Assembly: GCF_003001815.1 (NCBI RefSeq)
Contig: NZ_PVMZ01000017.1
Span: 124,001-188,000 of the forward strand
Source: Actinoplanes italicus
GTDB lineage: Bacteria > Actinomycetota > Actinomycetes > Mycobacteriales > Micromonosporaceae
Direction of reading: 5' to 3'
DNA length: 64,000 nt
Positions within the stretch are counted from its first letter, which is position 1, and each line of letters opens with the position of its first letter. The notes below the pieces were generated by a model. It was not told where the DNA came from, did no database searches, and saw only the letters and a list, made by a program, of their open reading frames with translations. The position numbers were made by a program, and so were the translations under genes. Shown here in pieces: positions 17,542-25,555 of the stretch.

Positions 17542-18355
17542 CGTTGATCGTGCCCTGCCCTCCGGGCAGCACGGCCAGCGTCACCGGCGCCGACCAGTCG
17601 CCGCCGGTCACGAGCCGCAGCTCGACGGTCAGGTCGGCCGGATGCCCCTCGGTGCCCGGTGGGAAGCTCAGGTAGACGAACCGGTCGCCGGCCGGTGCCG
17701 GATGCGGGAACCAGTTGACCCGCTCGTCGTGGGTGAGCTGCTCCATCCCCGAGCCGTCGGGCCGGATCCGGGCGATCTGGGCGTGCCCGGGCACCGTGGA
17801 GAACCGCTCGGTGTTGAAGTAGATCCACTGGCCGTCCGGGGTGTACTCGGGTCCGTCGTCGGGCCCGTGCCCGCTGGTCAGCGGCGTGCTCGGGCCACCG
17901 TCCGACGGGATCGTCCAGAGCGTGCCGGAGTCCCAGCGCCCGTTCTCGATGCCGACGTACGCCAGCGTCGAGGCGTCCGGGCTCACGCCGTGCAGGAAGT
18001 GCATCCGGTCGTCGGAGGTGACCCGCTCGGCGTCGCCGCCGGCCAGCGGGGCCCGGTAGATGTGCCCGCCGTCGGCGGACAGGAAGATCGACTCGTGGCC
18101 GGGCGCGAGCACGTGGTCGTTGTTGAGACCGGGGACGCCGCGTAGCGGCACCCGGCGGGGCGGCTGGGATCCGTCGGCGGGCATCGTCCAGAGCAGGCCG
18201 TCACCGTTGAGCACGAGCCGGCCGTCGACGGTCCAGTTCGGCGCCTCGAACAGCACCGCGTCGTCGACGTGGACCACCGTGGCCGTGCCGGTGGCGATCT
18301 CGTGGGTGAGGACCCGGCAGCGCTGGCCGCCGGAGAGTTTGCGTGCGTAGCTCAT
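17483..18355 (-). CDS. TolB-like PD40 beta-propeller protein, cytoplasmic
   Basis: 290 residues made of repeated PD40/WD40-like blades: LFEAPNWTVDGRLV, FLSADGGHIYRAP, GVSPDASTLAYVG, EYTPDGQWIYFNT, NSWSPDGSRFAYV. This resembles TolB C-terminal propellers and the sensing portions of DPP-IV-type proteins. There is no signal peptide and no peptidase domain. Proteins of this shape bind ligands or partners, and a function cannot be stated. ATG 18355 has no clear ribosome site. It is transcribed toward the membrane-protein gene and overlaps it by 59 nt. Confidence 0.75.
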   Translation of the reverse strand: MSYARKLSGGQRCRVLTHEIATGTATVVHVDDAVLFEAPNWTVDGRLVLNGDGLLWTMPADGSQPPRRVPLRGVPGLNNDHVLAPGHESIFLSADGGHIYRAPLAGGDAERVTSDDRMHFLHGVSPDASTLAYVGIENGRWDSGTLWTIPSDGGPSTPLTSGHGPDDGPEYTPDGQWIYFNTERFSTVPGHAQIARIRPDGSGMEQLTHDERVNWFPHPAPAGDRFVYLSFPPGTEGHPADLTVELRLVTGGDWSAPVTLAVLPGGQGTINVNSWSPDGSRFAYVDYPLS

Positions 18356-18399
18356 CCGCCGAGTCTGGCCCAGCGGTCAGGGTTTCCGCGGCCTGCCTG

Positions 18400-18598
18400 A
18401 CCGGCACCCTGCGCACCGGGCGTTACTGCTCGATCAACGCGTTCACCGTGGTCCGCGGCGACGTGTGGATCGGCTCGCCCGAGGACGGGGCACGGAGACG
18501 TGGCTGGCCACGATCTGGCTGCTGGCGGACCTGGTGGGGGTGCGGACGAGCTCGGCCATCGGCCCCGTGGGGTGCACCGGCCGGAGCCCGCTCGGTAA
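18400..18598 (+). pseudogene. Decayed hexapeptide acyltransferase remnant
   Basis: The 309 bases between the propeller gene and GH5 hold recognisable protein fragments in three different plus frames: TGRYCSINAFTVVRGDVWIG (about 18410-18473), then ETWLATIWLLADLVG (about 18490-18535), then GHRPRGVHRPEPAR and a stop (18554-18598). The first is the start of a left-handed beta-helix acyltransferase; the other two resemble downstream pieces of the same kind of protein. Frame changes and a large internal deletion point to a dead gene. The family assignment is from memory of motif style. Confidence 0.4.
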
Positions 18599-18664
18599 GG
18601 CTTGTTCCCTAAAAGGCAGCCGTGCATTTCAATGTGATCCACCTAACTCGCTCGTCGAAGGTCG

Positions 18665-20530
18665 GTGGTCTCGGTGCGTCTGGCCGTACGTCTGCTTCTG
18701 GCTCCTCTGCTCCTGACCGGTCTTCTGCCCGGTGTCGCCACGCCCGCATCGGCGGCCGCTCCGGACTGGTCCGGACCTCTGTCGACTCGCGGGCGCTACA
18801 TCGTCGACGCGGACGGGCAGCGCTTCAAGCTGCGCTCCGGCAACTGGCACGGCGCGAGCGGCACCTGGAACGGCTCCGGGGACACCGCTGACAACGCCAG
18901 CCACCACGCGGGGGAGAACTCGGGGCGGATCCCGCTCGGCCTCGACCGCGCGCCGATCGCCACCATCGTCGCCGGCTTCCGCGACCTGGGTCTCAATAGC
19001 GTGCGCCTGCCCTTCTCCAACGAGATGGTCCGCGACACCCGCCCGGTCACCGACGCCGCCGTCGCGGCCAACCCCCCACTGCGAGGATCAACCCCACTGC
19101 AGGTGTACGACAGAGTCGTCGCCGAACTCACCGGCGCCGGCCTGGCCGTGATCCTGAACAACCACACCAACACCACGCGCTGGTGCTGTGCCGTCGACGG
19201 CAACGAGCGGTGGAACACCTCGCAGAGCGTGGGTCAGTGGGAGGACGACTGGCTGTTCATGGCCCGCCGTTACCGCGACAACCCGCGCGTGGTCGGCGCC
19301 GACCTCTACAACGAGGTGCGCCGCACGATCCTGGACGACCCGAACTGGGGCTGGGGCAACGCCCACGACTGGTTCGCCGCCTCCCAGCGCGCCGGCGACC
19401 GGATCCTGGCCGAGGCCAACCCGAACCTGCTGATCATCGTCGAGGGCATCAACTGGACGGGCATCCCCGTCGACGGTTTCGCGCACGAGCGGCCCACCCT
19501 GCGCCCGGCCCGCACGCTGTCGCACACCCTGATCAGATCGGGCAAACTCGTCTACGCGGCACACTTCTACGACTACACCGGACCCAACCACAGCGGTGCG
19601 ACCGGCACGGGGGAGACCACCGACCCCCGCTACCGTGACCTGAGCCCCGCCGACCTGGCCGCCGTCGTCGACCGGGACGCGCTCTATGTCGCGGGGGAGG
19701 CCGGTAACCACTTCACGGCGCCGGTGTGGATCAGCGAGTTCGGGGTCGCCGCCGATGCCGCGCCCGGGAGCGGGCAGCGTGCCTGGTTCGAGAACTTCGT
19801 CGACATCCTGGTCCGGGCCGACGCCGACTTCGCCTACTGGCCCGCGGTCGGCTGGGCGGAGAGCGGCAACGAGTGGGGGCTGCTCTTCTTCGACACCGCC
19901 GGCCGGCGGTCCGGGCTGCTCGACGACGCGGACTGGCGTGCGGCCGCCTGGCAGCGGCTGGTCGGAACGACGGCCCGCCAGGGGTACGTGGCCCCGGTGC
20001 CGTCGCGGTCGATGCTGAGTCCCGACCACGGTGACTTCGTCGCGTCGGCGCGGATGCGCGCGCAGGGCGACTGGGACTCCGGCGCGCGCAAGGCGGCCTG
20101 CCCGGACGGCCAGCGGCTGATCGGGCTCAGCCACACCGGCAACCGGGGGCTGTGCTCGGACTTCGGGCGGGCGGTGTCGTGGAGCGCGTACCAGGTCGTC
20201 AAGGACGAACGGCACGTCTCGCGGGACTGGGCGTCCGGGTACACGAAGTTCCAGTGCCCGGCGGGGTCGGTGCTGGTCGGCTACGCGGCACGGGGTGCCG
20301 CCGTGTCGAGCGCGCTGTGCGCCTCGGCCGGGGCCGCCGCGTCCGACAGCGGGCGGACGGTGTGGTTCGACCGTGGTGACGGTCGTCCGGCCGGTGGTCC
20401 GGGCGGCGACTTCGCCGGCGGTCACTACAAGGGCCAGTGCGCCGACGACGAGTACGTGGCCGGCATCGCCTGGACCGGGCGCCTCTTCTCGTCGCGTACC
20501 CCCGACGCCCTGTTCTGCCGCCGTCTCTGA
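18665..20530 (+). CDS. Secreted GH5-like cellulase/mannanase with a C-terminal three-repeat cysteine domain
   Basis: 621 residues with a signal peptide ending near ASA30. The TIM-barrel (about 40-440) has the GH5 acid/base at Glu217 in LYNE and the nucleophile at Glu358 in WISEFG, with an upstream NNH motif (165-167). The last 170 residues contain three copies of a Cys-bounded motif: C479-C497, C531-C552 and C592-C618, each of the form C-x-x-G-x4-G-x4-G...C. I do not recognise this as a standard CBM. GTG 18665 has GAAGG 3 nt upstream; GTG 18674 is equally possible and shortens the signal peptide by three residues. The substrate is probably a beta-1,4-glucan or mannan. Confidence 0.82.
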   Translation: MVSVRLAVRLLLAPLLLTGLLPGVATPASAAAPDWSGPLSTRGRYIVDADGQRFKLRSGNWHGASGTWNGSGDTADNASHHAGENSGRIPLGLDRAPIATIVAGFRDLGLNSVRLPFSNEMVRDTRPVTDAAVAANPPLRGSTPLQVYDRVVAELTGAGLAVILNNHTNTTRWCCAVDGNERWNTSQSVGQWEDDWLFMARRYRDNPRVVGADLYNEVRRTILDDPNWGWGNAHDWFAASQRAGDRILAEANPNLLIIVEGINWTGIPVDGFAHERPTLRPARTLSHTLIRSGKLVYAAHFYDYTGPNHSGATGTGETTDPRYRDLSPADLAAVVDRDALYVAGEAGNHFTAPVWISEFGVAADAAPGSGQRAWFENFVDILVRADADFAYWPAVGWAESGNEWGLLFFDTAGRRSGLLDDADWRAAAWQRLVGTTARQGYVAPVPSRSMLSPDHGDFVASARMRAQGDWDSGARKAACPDGQRLIGLSHTGNRGLCSDFGRAVSWSAYQVVKDERHVSRDWASGYTKFQCPAGSVLVGYAARGAAVSSALCASAGAAASDSGRTVWFDRGDGRPAGGPGGDFAGGHYKGQCADDEYVAGIAWTGRLFSSRTPDALFCRRL

Positions 20531-20531
20531 A

Positions 20532-20542
20532 CCCCATCGGGG
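20532..20542. terminator. Short hairpin after GH5
   Basis: CCCC-ATC-GGGG directly after the GH5 stop. It is small, but correctly placed for a terminator. Confidence 0.25.
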
Positions 20543-20560
20543 AGCCGCGGCCGAGTTCGT

Positions 20561-20599
20561 GATAGTCACCTCTTGTGATAGTCAGAAGAGGTGACTATC
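20561..20599. promoter_or_regulatory. Operator cluster: 14-bp perfect inverted repeat with a third half-site in the loop
   Basis: GATAGTCACCTCTT (20561-20574) is exactly complementary to AAGAGGTGACTATC (20586-20599). The loop carries a further direct copy of the half-site, GTGATAGTCA (20575-20584), also present at 20559-20568. The element ends 9 nt before the ATG of the monooxygenase gene and contains its likely ribosome site, so it could act as a repressor operator (MarR, TetR or HxlR type) or as an RNA hairpin. Confidence 0.55.
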
Positions 20600-20608
20600 C
20601 TCGGCGGT

Positions 20609-20908
20609 ATGACAACGGTTGAACTGACGCGCTTCCGGGTCGAGCCCTCTCGGGTGCCCGAGCTTCTGCGGGCCCGCCCGGCGATGCTTGCCGACTTCCG
20701 CGCCGACCGGGCCGGTTTCCTCGACGCCCGCCTGGTCCGCCTGCCCGGAGACCAGTGGCTCGACATCGTGACCTGGCGCGGTCCTGAGGACTTCGCCGCC
20801 TCCCGTGCCAAGGGCGCCAACCTGCCCGGCATCGGCGCCTTCTTCGCCGCGATCGCCGAGTTGATCAGCGCCGAGGAGGGAGACGAGCCCGGGCCCGCGG
20901 GCGATTGA
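20609..20908 (+). CDS. Antibiotic-biosynthesis-monooxygenase (ABM)-like small protein
   Basis: 99 residues of the dimeric alpha/beta-barrel ABM fold: strand MTTVELTRFRV, helix with ARPAMLADFRADRAGFLDARLVR, WLDIVTWRGPEDF, then a C-terminal helix ending AAIAELISAEEG. Members are cofactor-free monooxygenases or heme-type oxygenases acting on polyketides, heme or quinones; many are simply quinone or stress proteins. The start is ATG 20609, directly behind the strong inverted-repeat element, which predicts tight regulation. No natural-product genes adjoin it. Confidence 0.7.
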   Translation: MTTVELTRFRVEPSRVPELLRARPAMLADFRADRAGFLDARLVRLPGDQWLDIVTWRGPEDFAASRAKGANLPGIGAFFAAIAELISAEEGDEPGPAGD

Positions 20909-21089
20909 GGGCGGGCCGGATGATCGTCGATCGGCCGAGGGGGTGTACCGGACGGGATCCAGATCTGTCAGGATGACGTCCCTCGAAGTTTTTGATCGAC
21001 TCGGCAGGCAACGATCCGAGCCGCATGGCCGTCTTCATGTATGTACGGCCACGGATGGCGCCGACCGGGACCCCTCGATTGTGAGAGCG

Positions 21090-22331
21090 ATGATTCAGCG
21101 ACGTAAGGTCATCATCGGCGCGATGGGCGTCGCCGCTGCCGCCACGGCCGCCACGGCCGCCGGATGTTCGTCATCGTCCGGCAAGAAGGGCTCGGGCGAC
21201 ACGGCCTGGATCGACCCGGCATCGGCCGACGCCAAGCCCACCGCCGCGCCGGTCGAGGTGACCGTGACACCCGGGACCGGTGCCGCCAACATCTCGCCGG
21301 CCGACCCGATCGTCGTGGCCGCCACGGGCGGCACCGTGCAGTCGGTCAAGGTCACCGCGGGCAAGGCCGAGGTGGCCGGCGAGGTGCAGTCCGACGGGAC
21401 CTGGCGCTCGACCGAGGACCTGGCGTACGGCAAGACCTACAAGGTCGTCACCACGACCACCGACAGTCTGGGCGCGACGGCCGAGCACACCTCGACGTTC
21501 GCCACGGTCAAGCCGGCCAACGTCGCGAAGATCACCTTCCAGGCGAACGGGCTGAACGCCCTCAAGACCGGCGGCACGTACGGCGCCGGTCAGCCGGTCA
21601 TCGTCGCGTTCAGCAAGGCCGTCAACAAGAAGGCCGCCGAGCAGGCCATCGAGATCACCACGTCGCCTTCCGTCGCCGGCAAGTTCTTCTGGAAGGACGA
21701 CAGGACCGTGCACTGGCGGCCCGCGAAGTACTGGGCGGCCGGCACGCAGGTCAAGGTGAGCGTCAAGGCCTTCGGTGTGAAGCTCGGCAAGACGGTGTAC
21801 GGCGCGAGGAACGCCTCGGCGAGCTTCAAGGTCGACCGTCAGCTGATCGCGATCAGCGACAACCGGACGCACATGACCAAGGTCTACATCAACGGCAAGC
21901 TCGTACGCACGATGAAGAGCAGCCTCGGCAAGGGCGGCGGCACCACCGGCGCGAACGGCGAGTACATCAACTACTGGACGGCCGGCGGCCCGCACCTGGT
22001 GCTGGAGAAGAAGCGGCGTCACACGATGAGCTCGGCCAGTTACGGCGTCAGCGACCCGAACGACCCGAACTACTACGTCTCGGAGAACATCGAGTACTGC
22101 ACGCGCATCTCGTACTCGGGCGAGTTCCTGCACGCCGCCCCGTGGAACGGTTCGCTCGGCCGGGCCAACCTGTCGCACGGCTGCATCAACCTGAGCACCA
22201 GCGACGCCAAGTGGGTGTACGACAACTTCATCCTCGGCGACATCGTCGACGTGACGAACAGCCCGCGGAAGCTGCCGATCTGGAACGGCCTCGGCGACTG
22301 GACCGTCCCGTTCGACCGCTACGGCAAGTGA
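21090..22331 (+). CDS. L,D-transpeptidase lipoprotein with Ig-like domains
   Basis: About 413 residues from ATG 21090. A lipoprotein signal with Cys26 in TAAGCSSS is followed by two Ig-like domains (about 45-240) and a YkuD catalytic domain (about 245-375). SHGCINLS contains the catalytic Cys365, with the conserved His/Gly/Ser around it. The enzyme makes 3-3 peptidoglycan cross-links at the cell surface, as in mycobacterial LdtMt2-like proteins. The reading frame is open further upstream to 20943, but that extension (49 residues) would bury the lipoprotein signal, so ATG 21090 (or GTG 21081) is preferred. The 181 nt upstream holds no clear site. Confidence 0.88.
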   Translation: MIQRRKVIIGAMGVAAAATAATAAGCSSSSGKKGSGDTAWIDPASADAKPTAAPVEVTVTPGTGAANISPADPIVVAATGGTVQSVKVTAGKAEVAGEVQSDGTWRSTEDLAYGKTYKVVTTTTDSLGATAEHTSTFATVKPANVAKITFQANGLNALKTGGTYGAGQPVIVAFSKAVNKKAAEQAIEITTSPSVAGKFFWKDDRTVHWRPAKYWAAGTQVKVSVKAFGVKLGKTVYGARNASASFKVDRQLIAISDNRTHMTKVYINGKLVRTMKSSLGKGGGTTGANGEYINYWTAGGPHLVLEKKRRHTMSSASYGVSDPNDPNYYVSENIEYCTRISYSGEFLHAAPWNGSLGRANLSHGCINLSTSDAKWVYDNFILGDIVDVTNSPRKLPIWNGLGDWTVPFDRYGK

Positions 22332-22334
22332 TCG

Positions 22335-22364
22335 TCACCGGGCCGCTCAGGAGCGGCCCGGTGA
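22335..22364. terminator. Bidirectional hairpin terminator
   Basis: A perfect 14-bp inverted repeat (TCACCGGGCCGCTC at 22335-22348 and its complement at 22351-22364) lies between the converging L,D-transpeptidase and GH12 genes, 3 nt after one stop and 6 nt before the other. Confidence 0.75.
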
Positions 22365-22370
22365 AGACCG

Positions 22371-23507
22371 TCAGCCCCGGGTGCAGGCGGTGCCGTTGAG
22401 GGTGAACGCCGACGGCGCGGCGAACGACCCGCTGTAGGAGCCCTGGAACCCGAACGACGTGCTGCCGCCGGCCGGGATGCCCCCGTTGTGCGCGGCGTTG
22501 CGGGCCGTGATCGCCCCGGACGTGCCGGTCAGCGCGGCGTTCCACGAGCCGGTGATCGACTGCCCGGAAGGCAGCGTGAAGCCCAGCGTCCAGCCGTTGA
22601 TCGCGCTGCCGCCGGTGTTGGCGACCTTCACGTCGGCGGTGAAGCCGGTGTTCCAGACGTTGGTGGCGTAGGTGACCCGGCACGCCGAGCCACCCGGAGC
22701 CGGGCTGGACGGCGGCGGGTTGGACGGCGGCGGGCTCGACGGACTGCCACCGCCGTTGACGGTCGCGCTGAAGCTGTTGACGCCCAGTCCCGCGCCGCCG
22801 ATCCACGGCTCGAACCCGGCCTGGATGCTGGTCAGGTACCACGAGTTCGTGATCGCGCCACGGTTCTTCACGTCGTTGATGAAGTCCAGCACGCTGAAGC
22901 TCCAGCTGCTGATCGCCGAGGGCGCCACGTAGGACACCACCGCGTTGGAGCCATTGCTGCCCTGCCACACCTCCCAGGTGCGGCCGCCGATCGTGGCCGA
23001 ACCGACCCGTGAGCCGATCGGCTGGATCGAACCCTGCCGGTTGAACCAGATCATGATCTCCTGGGCGTTGACCCCGTCACGCTTGGGCGACGGATCGAGC
23101 CAGATGTCGTACGACGCGTTGTAGGTCGCCCCGGAGACGAAGTTGTAGTTGATGCTGCTCGTCGCGCTGCTGATCGCGCTGACCTGGATCGGCAGGTTCG
23201 TGCCGGGGGAGCAGTTGGTGTAGTGGCAGCCGAAGTAGACGGCCGGGTACGACACCGGCGCGCCACTGGTGCTGCCGACACCCTGCTGGCTGGTGATGCT
23301 GAACCCGGTGCTGGTGACGTTGATGCACTGCTCGGCGGTGGTGCCCCAGCGGTTGTTCATCACGACGTACCGGCCGCCGATGGTGGTGGAGCCGTACTGC
23401 TCACAGATCCGGGTGTCGGCCTGCGCTGGTCCGGCGAGGGTGAGTGCGGTGAGCCCGGCCGCGGCCGCGAGGCCGGCCGCGAGCAGGGCGCGTAGGGGAC
23501 GGCGCAT
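22371..23507 (-). CDS. Secreted GH12 endoglucanase with CBM2
   Basis: 378 residues, signal peptide 1-30 (ending PAQA). The GH12 beta-jelly-roll (about 31-250) has the nucleophile Glu150 in QEIMIW and the acid/base Glu233 in GFEPW. A Ser/Pro/Gly linker (about 250-275) leads to a CBM2 cellulose-binding domain (about 278-378) with its terminal Cys pair and exposed Trp residues. It cuts internal beta-1,4-glucan bonds in cellulose. ATG follows AAGGAGC. A CebR operator lies 23 nt upstream, predicting induction by cellobiose and cello-oligosaccharides. Confidence 0.93.
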   Translation of the reverse strand: MRRPLRALLAAGLAAAAGLTALTLAGPAQADTRICEQYGSTTIGGRYVVMNNRWGTTAEQCINVTSTGFSITSQQGVGSTSGAPVSYPAVYFGCHYTNCSPGTNLPIQVSAISSATSSINYNFVSGATYNASYDIWLDPSPKRDGVNAQEIMIWFNRQGSIQPIGSRVGSATIGGRTWEVWQGSNGSNAVVSYVAPSAISSWSFSVLDFINDVKNRGAITNSWYLTSIQAGFEPWIGGAGLGVNSFSATVNGGGSPSSPPPSNPPPSSPAPGGSACRVTYATNVWNTGFTADVKVANTGGSAINGWTLGFTLPSGQSITGSWNAALTGTSGAITARNAAHNGGIPAGGSTSFGFQGSYSGSFAAPSAFTLNGTACTRG

Positions 23508-23530
23508 GGAAAGCTCCTTCGGGGGAACGG

Positions 23531-23544
23531 TGGGAGCGCTCCCG
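23531..23544 (-). promoter_or_regulatory. CebR operator upstream of the GH12 cellulase
   Basis: TGGGAGCGCTCCCG matches 13 of 14 bases of the known CebR site TGGGAGCGCTCCCA, which controls cellulase and cellobiose-uptake genes in streptomycetes. CebR is expected to release it in the presence of cellobiose. Confidence 0.75.
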
Positions 23545-23600
23545 GCGGACGTTACAACACATCGAAGGAGGTCGAAAGTCGGCGCCGTTCCGGAACTTCC

Positions 23601-24524
23601 TCAAGCCCCGGCGGGCGTACGCACGTGATGGCGGCCGATCGGCAGCATCAGCGGTCTGCCCGACACCGGATCGGTGATGACCTGACTGTCCAGGCCGAAA
23701 ACGGCGCGCACGCAGTCCTCGGTCAGCACCGCGGCGGGATCCCCGGCCGCGTGCAGACCGCCGTCGGCCAGCGCGATCAGATGATCGGCGTACCGGGCCG
23801 CCATGTTGAGATCGTGCAGCACCATCACGATCGTCGTGCCATGGTTCGCGTTCAGGTCGGTGAGCAGATCGAGCACCTCGACCTGGTGGCTCACGTCGAG
23901 GAACGTGGTCGGCTCGTCGAGCAGCAGCACGTCGGTCTGCTGAGCGAGCGCCATCGCGATCCACACGCGCTGCCGCTGCCCGCCGGACAGCTCGTCCACC
24001 GAACGTTCGGCCAGGTCGGCGGTGTGGGTGGCGTCCAGCGCCGCCGCCACGGCGCGGTCGTCGGCGGCGCTCCACCGTGACAGCAGCCGCTGATGCGGGT
24101 TGCGGCCCCGGCCGACCAGGTCGGCGACGGTGATGCCCTCCGGCGCGATCGGCGACTGCGGCAGCAGTCCGAGCGTGCGGGCCAGCTCCTTGGCCGGCAT
24201 CCGGTGCACCTCGCGCCCGTCCAGCAGCACGTGCCCGGCCCGGGGCGTCAGCAGCCGCGACATCGACCGCAGCAGTGTCGACTTGCCGCACGCGTTGGCG
24301 CCGACGATCGCGGTGATCCGGCCGGGCGGCACGAGCAGGTCGAGCGACTCGATGACCGTCCGGTCGGCATAGCCGACGGTCAGCTTCTCCACGCTCAGGG
24401 TGTGGGTGCCGGCGGTCCCTCCCGAAGCCGCCGGCGTGTGGGTGCCGGCCGTCGCTCCCGAAGCCGCCGGCGTGTGGGCGCCGGCCGTCGCTCCCGAAGC
24501 CGCCGGCGTGTGGTTGCTGGTCAC
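23601..24524 (-). CDS. Siderophore/iron ABC transporter ATP-binding protein (FepC/FecE type)
   Basis: 307 residues from GTG 24524. The ATPase domain has Walker A GANACGKST, signature LSGGQRQR, Walker B VLLLDEPTTFLD and a switch His in MVLHDLN. The first 40 residues are a Thr/Ala/Ser/Gly-rich tail made by a 36-bp tandem repeat and precede the true domain at LSVEKLTVGY. It is the last gene of the operon; its GTG overlaps the permease stop by 4 nt. It powers ferric-siderophore import with the two FecCD permeases. Confidence 0.92.
   Translation of the reverse strand: MTSNHTPAASGATAGAHTPAASGATAGTHTPAASGGTAGTHTLSVEKLTVGYADRTVIESLDLLVPPGRITAIVGANACGKSTLLRSMSRLLTPRAGHVLLDGREVHRMPAKELARTLGLLPQSPIAPEGITVADLVGRGRNPHQRLLSRWSAADDRAVAAALDATHTADLAERSVDELSGGQRQRVWIAMALAQQTDVLLLDEPTTFLDVSHQVEVLDLLTDLNANHGTTIVMVLHDLNMAARYADHLIALADGGLHAAGDPAAVLTEDCVRAVFGLDSQVITDPVSGRPLMLPIGRHHVRTPAGA
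24400..24507. repeat. Three tandem 36-bp repeats in the 5' end of the ABC ATPase gene
   Basis: Units start at 24400, 24436 and 24472. Each encodes a 12-residue block of the form HTPAASGATAGT. The period is a multiple of three, so copy-number change would keep the frame and vary only the N-terminal tail. The last two units are nearly identical, suggesting recent duplication. Confidence 0.85.
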
Positions 24525-25555
24525 AGGGAGCCTCCGGCGCGGTTGGTGCGGACGAGAAGGAAGATGAGGTACGGGGCGCCGAGCGCGCCGGTCACGACAC
24601 CGACCGGGAAGCGGGTGCCGAAGGCGAACTGGCCCAGGAAGTCCGCCACCAGCACCAGCAGCGACCCGGCCAGCGCCGACGGCACCAGCAGCGACCCGCC
24701 CGGCCCGACCAGGCGCGCGGCGATCGGCCCGGCCAGGAATGCCACGAACGCGATCGGCCCGGTGGCCGAGGTGGCGAACGCGATCAGCCCGACCGCCGCG
24801 ACGATCGACACGAGGCGGGTACGCTCCAGCCGCGTACCGAGGGCGGCCGCGGTGTCGTCGCCGAGCTGAAGCATCGTCAGGTCACGGGCCCGCGCCAGCA
24901 GCACCGGCCCGAACACCACCAGCGCCAGCAGCACCGGAACGGTCTCGTCCCAGGTCGAACCGTTCAGGCTGCCGTTGAGCCAGCGGGTCGCGGCCTGCAG
25001 ATCCCACTGCCCGGCCTGGTTCAGGACGTACGACGTGGCGCTGTTCAGCATCGCCGCGATGCCGATGCCGATCAGCACGAGTCGCGTACCGGCCACGCCG
25101 TCCTTGAACGACAGCAGGTAGATGACCATTGCGATCCCGAGCGCCGCCACGATGGCGAACACCGACACGCCGGTCTCGTCCAGGCTCAGCACGATGATCG
25201 CGAACGCGGCGGCGGCGCTCGCCGCCGAGCTGATCCCGATGATGTCCGGACTGGCCAGCGGATTGCGCAGCATGGTCTGGAAGGTGACGCCGCCCAGGCC
25301 GAAGCAGACGCCGGTCACCAGGGCCAGCACCGCGCGGGGCAGTCGCAGGTCACCGACGGTGAACGAGGCACCGGGCACGGTCTCACCCAGGATCACCCGC
25401 AGCACGTCGTCGGGCGGGTAGTAGGTCTGCCCGAACATCAGCGAGACGGCGAAGACCGCGGCGACGGCCACCGTGAGGACGGTCAGCACGGCCCTTCGCC
25501 GCCGGCCCCGCCGGACCCGTCCGCGGGTGACGGCCTCGAGGGTCGTGGTGCTCAC
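24521..25555 (-). CDS. FecCD-family iron-siderophore permease (second of pair)
   Basis: 344 residues from GTG 25555 (beginning MSTTTLEAV when translated). About nine or ten membrane helices with the FecCD pattern: LRLPRAVLALVTG, GVTFQTMLRNPLASPDIIGIS, and ATSATGPIAFVAFLAGPIAARLVG. The frame stays open for 87 more codons upstream, but those lie inside the upstream permease in another frame and are Arg/Pro-rich, so they are not coding. GTG overlaps the upstream permease stop as GTGA. It forms a heterodimer channel with its neighbour. Confidence 0.92.
   Translation of the reverse strand: MSTTTLEAVTRGRVRRGRRRRAVLTVLTVAVAAVFAVSLMFGQTYYPPDDVLRVILGETVPGASFTVGDLRLPRAVLALVTGVCFGLGGVTFQTMLRNPLASPDIIGISSAASAAAAFAIIVLSLDETGVSVFAIVAALGIAMVIYLLSFKDGVAGTRLVLIGIGIAAMLNSATSYVLNQAGQWDLQAATRWLNGSLNGSTWDETVPVLLALVVFGPVLLARARDLTMLQLGDDTAAALGTRLERTRLVSIVAAVGLIAFATSATGPIAFVAFLAGPIAARLVGPGGSLLVPSALAGSLLVLVADFLGQFAFGTRFPVGVVTGALGAPYLIFLLVRTNRAGGSL

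Noticed and set aside
18610..18664. A CebR-like operator upstream of the GH5 gene
   Set aside because: No TGGGAGCGCTCCCA-like palindrome is present in this region.
20943..21089. An earlier start for the L,D-transpeptidase
   Set aside because: It would place 49 residues ahead of a clear lipoprotein signal with lipobox Cys.
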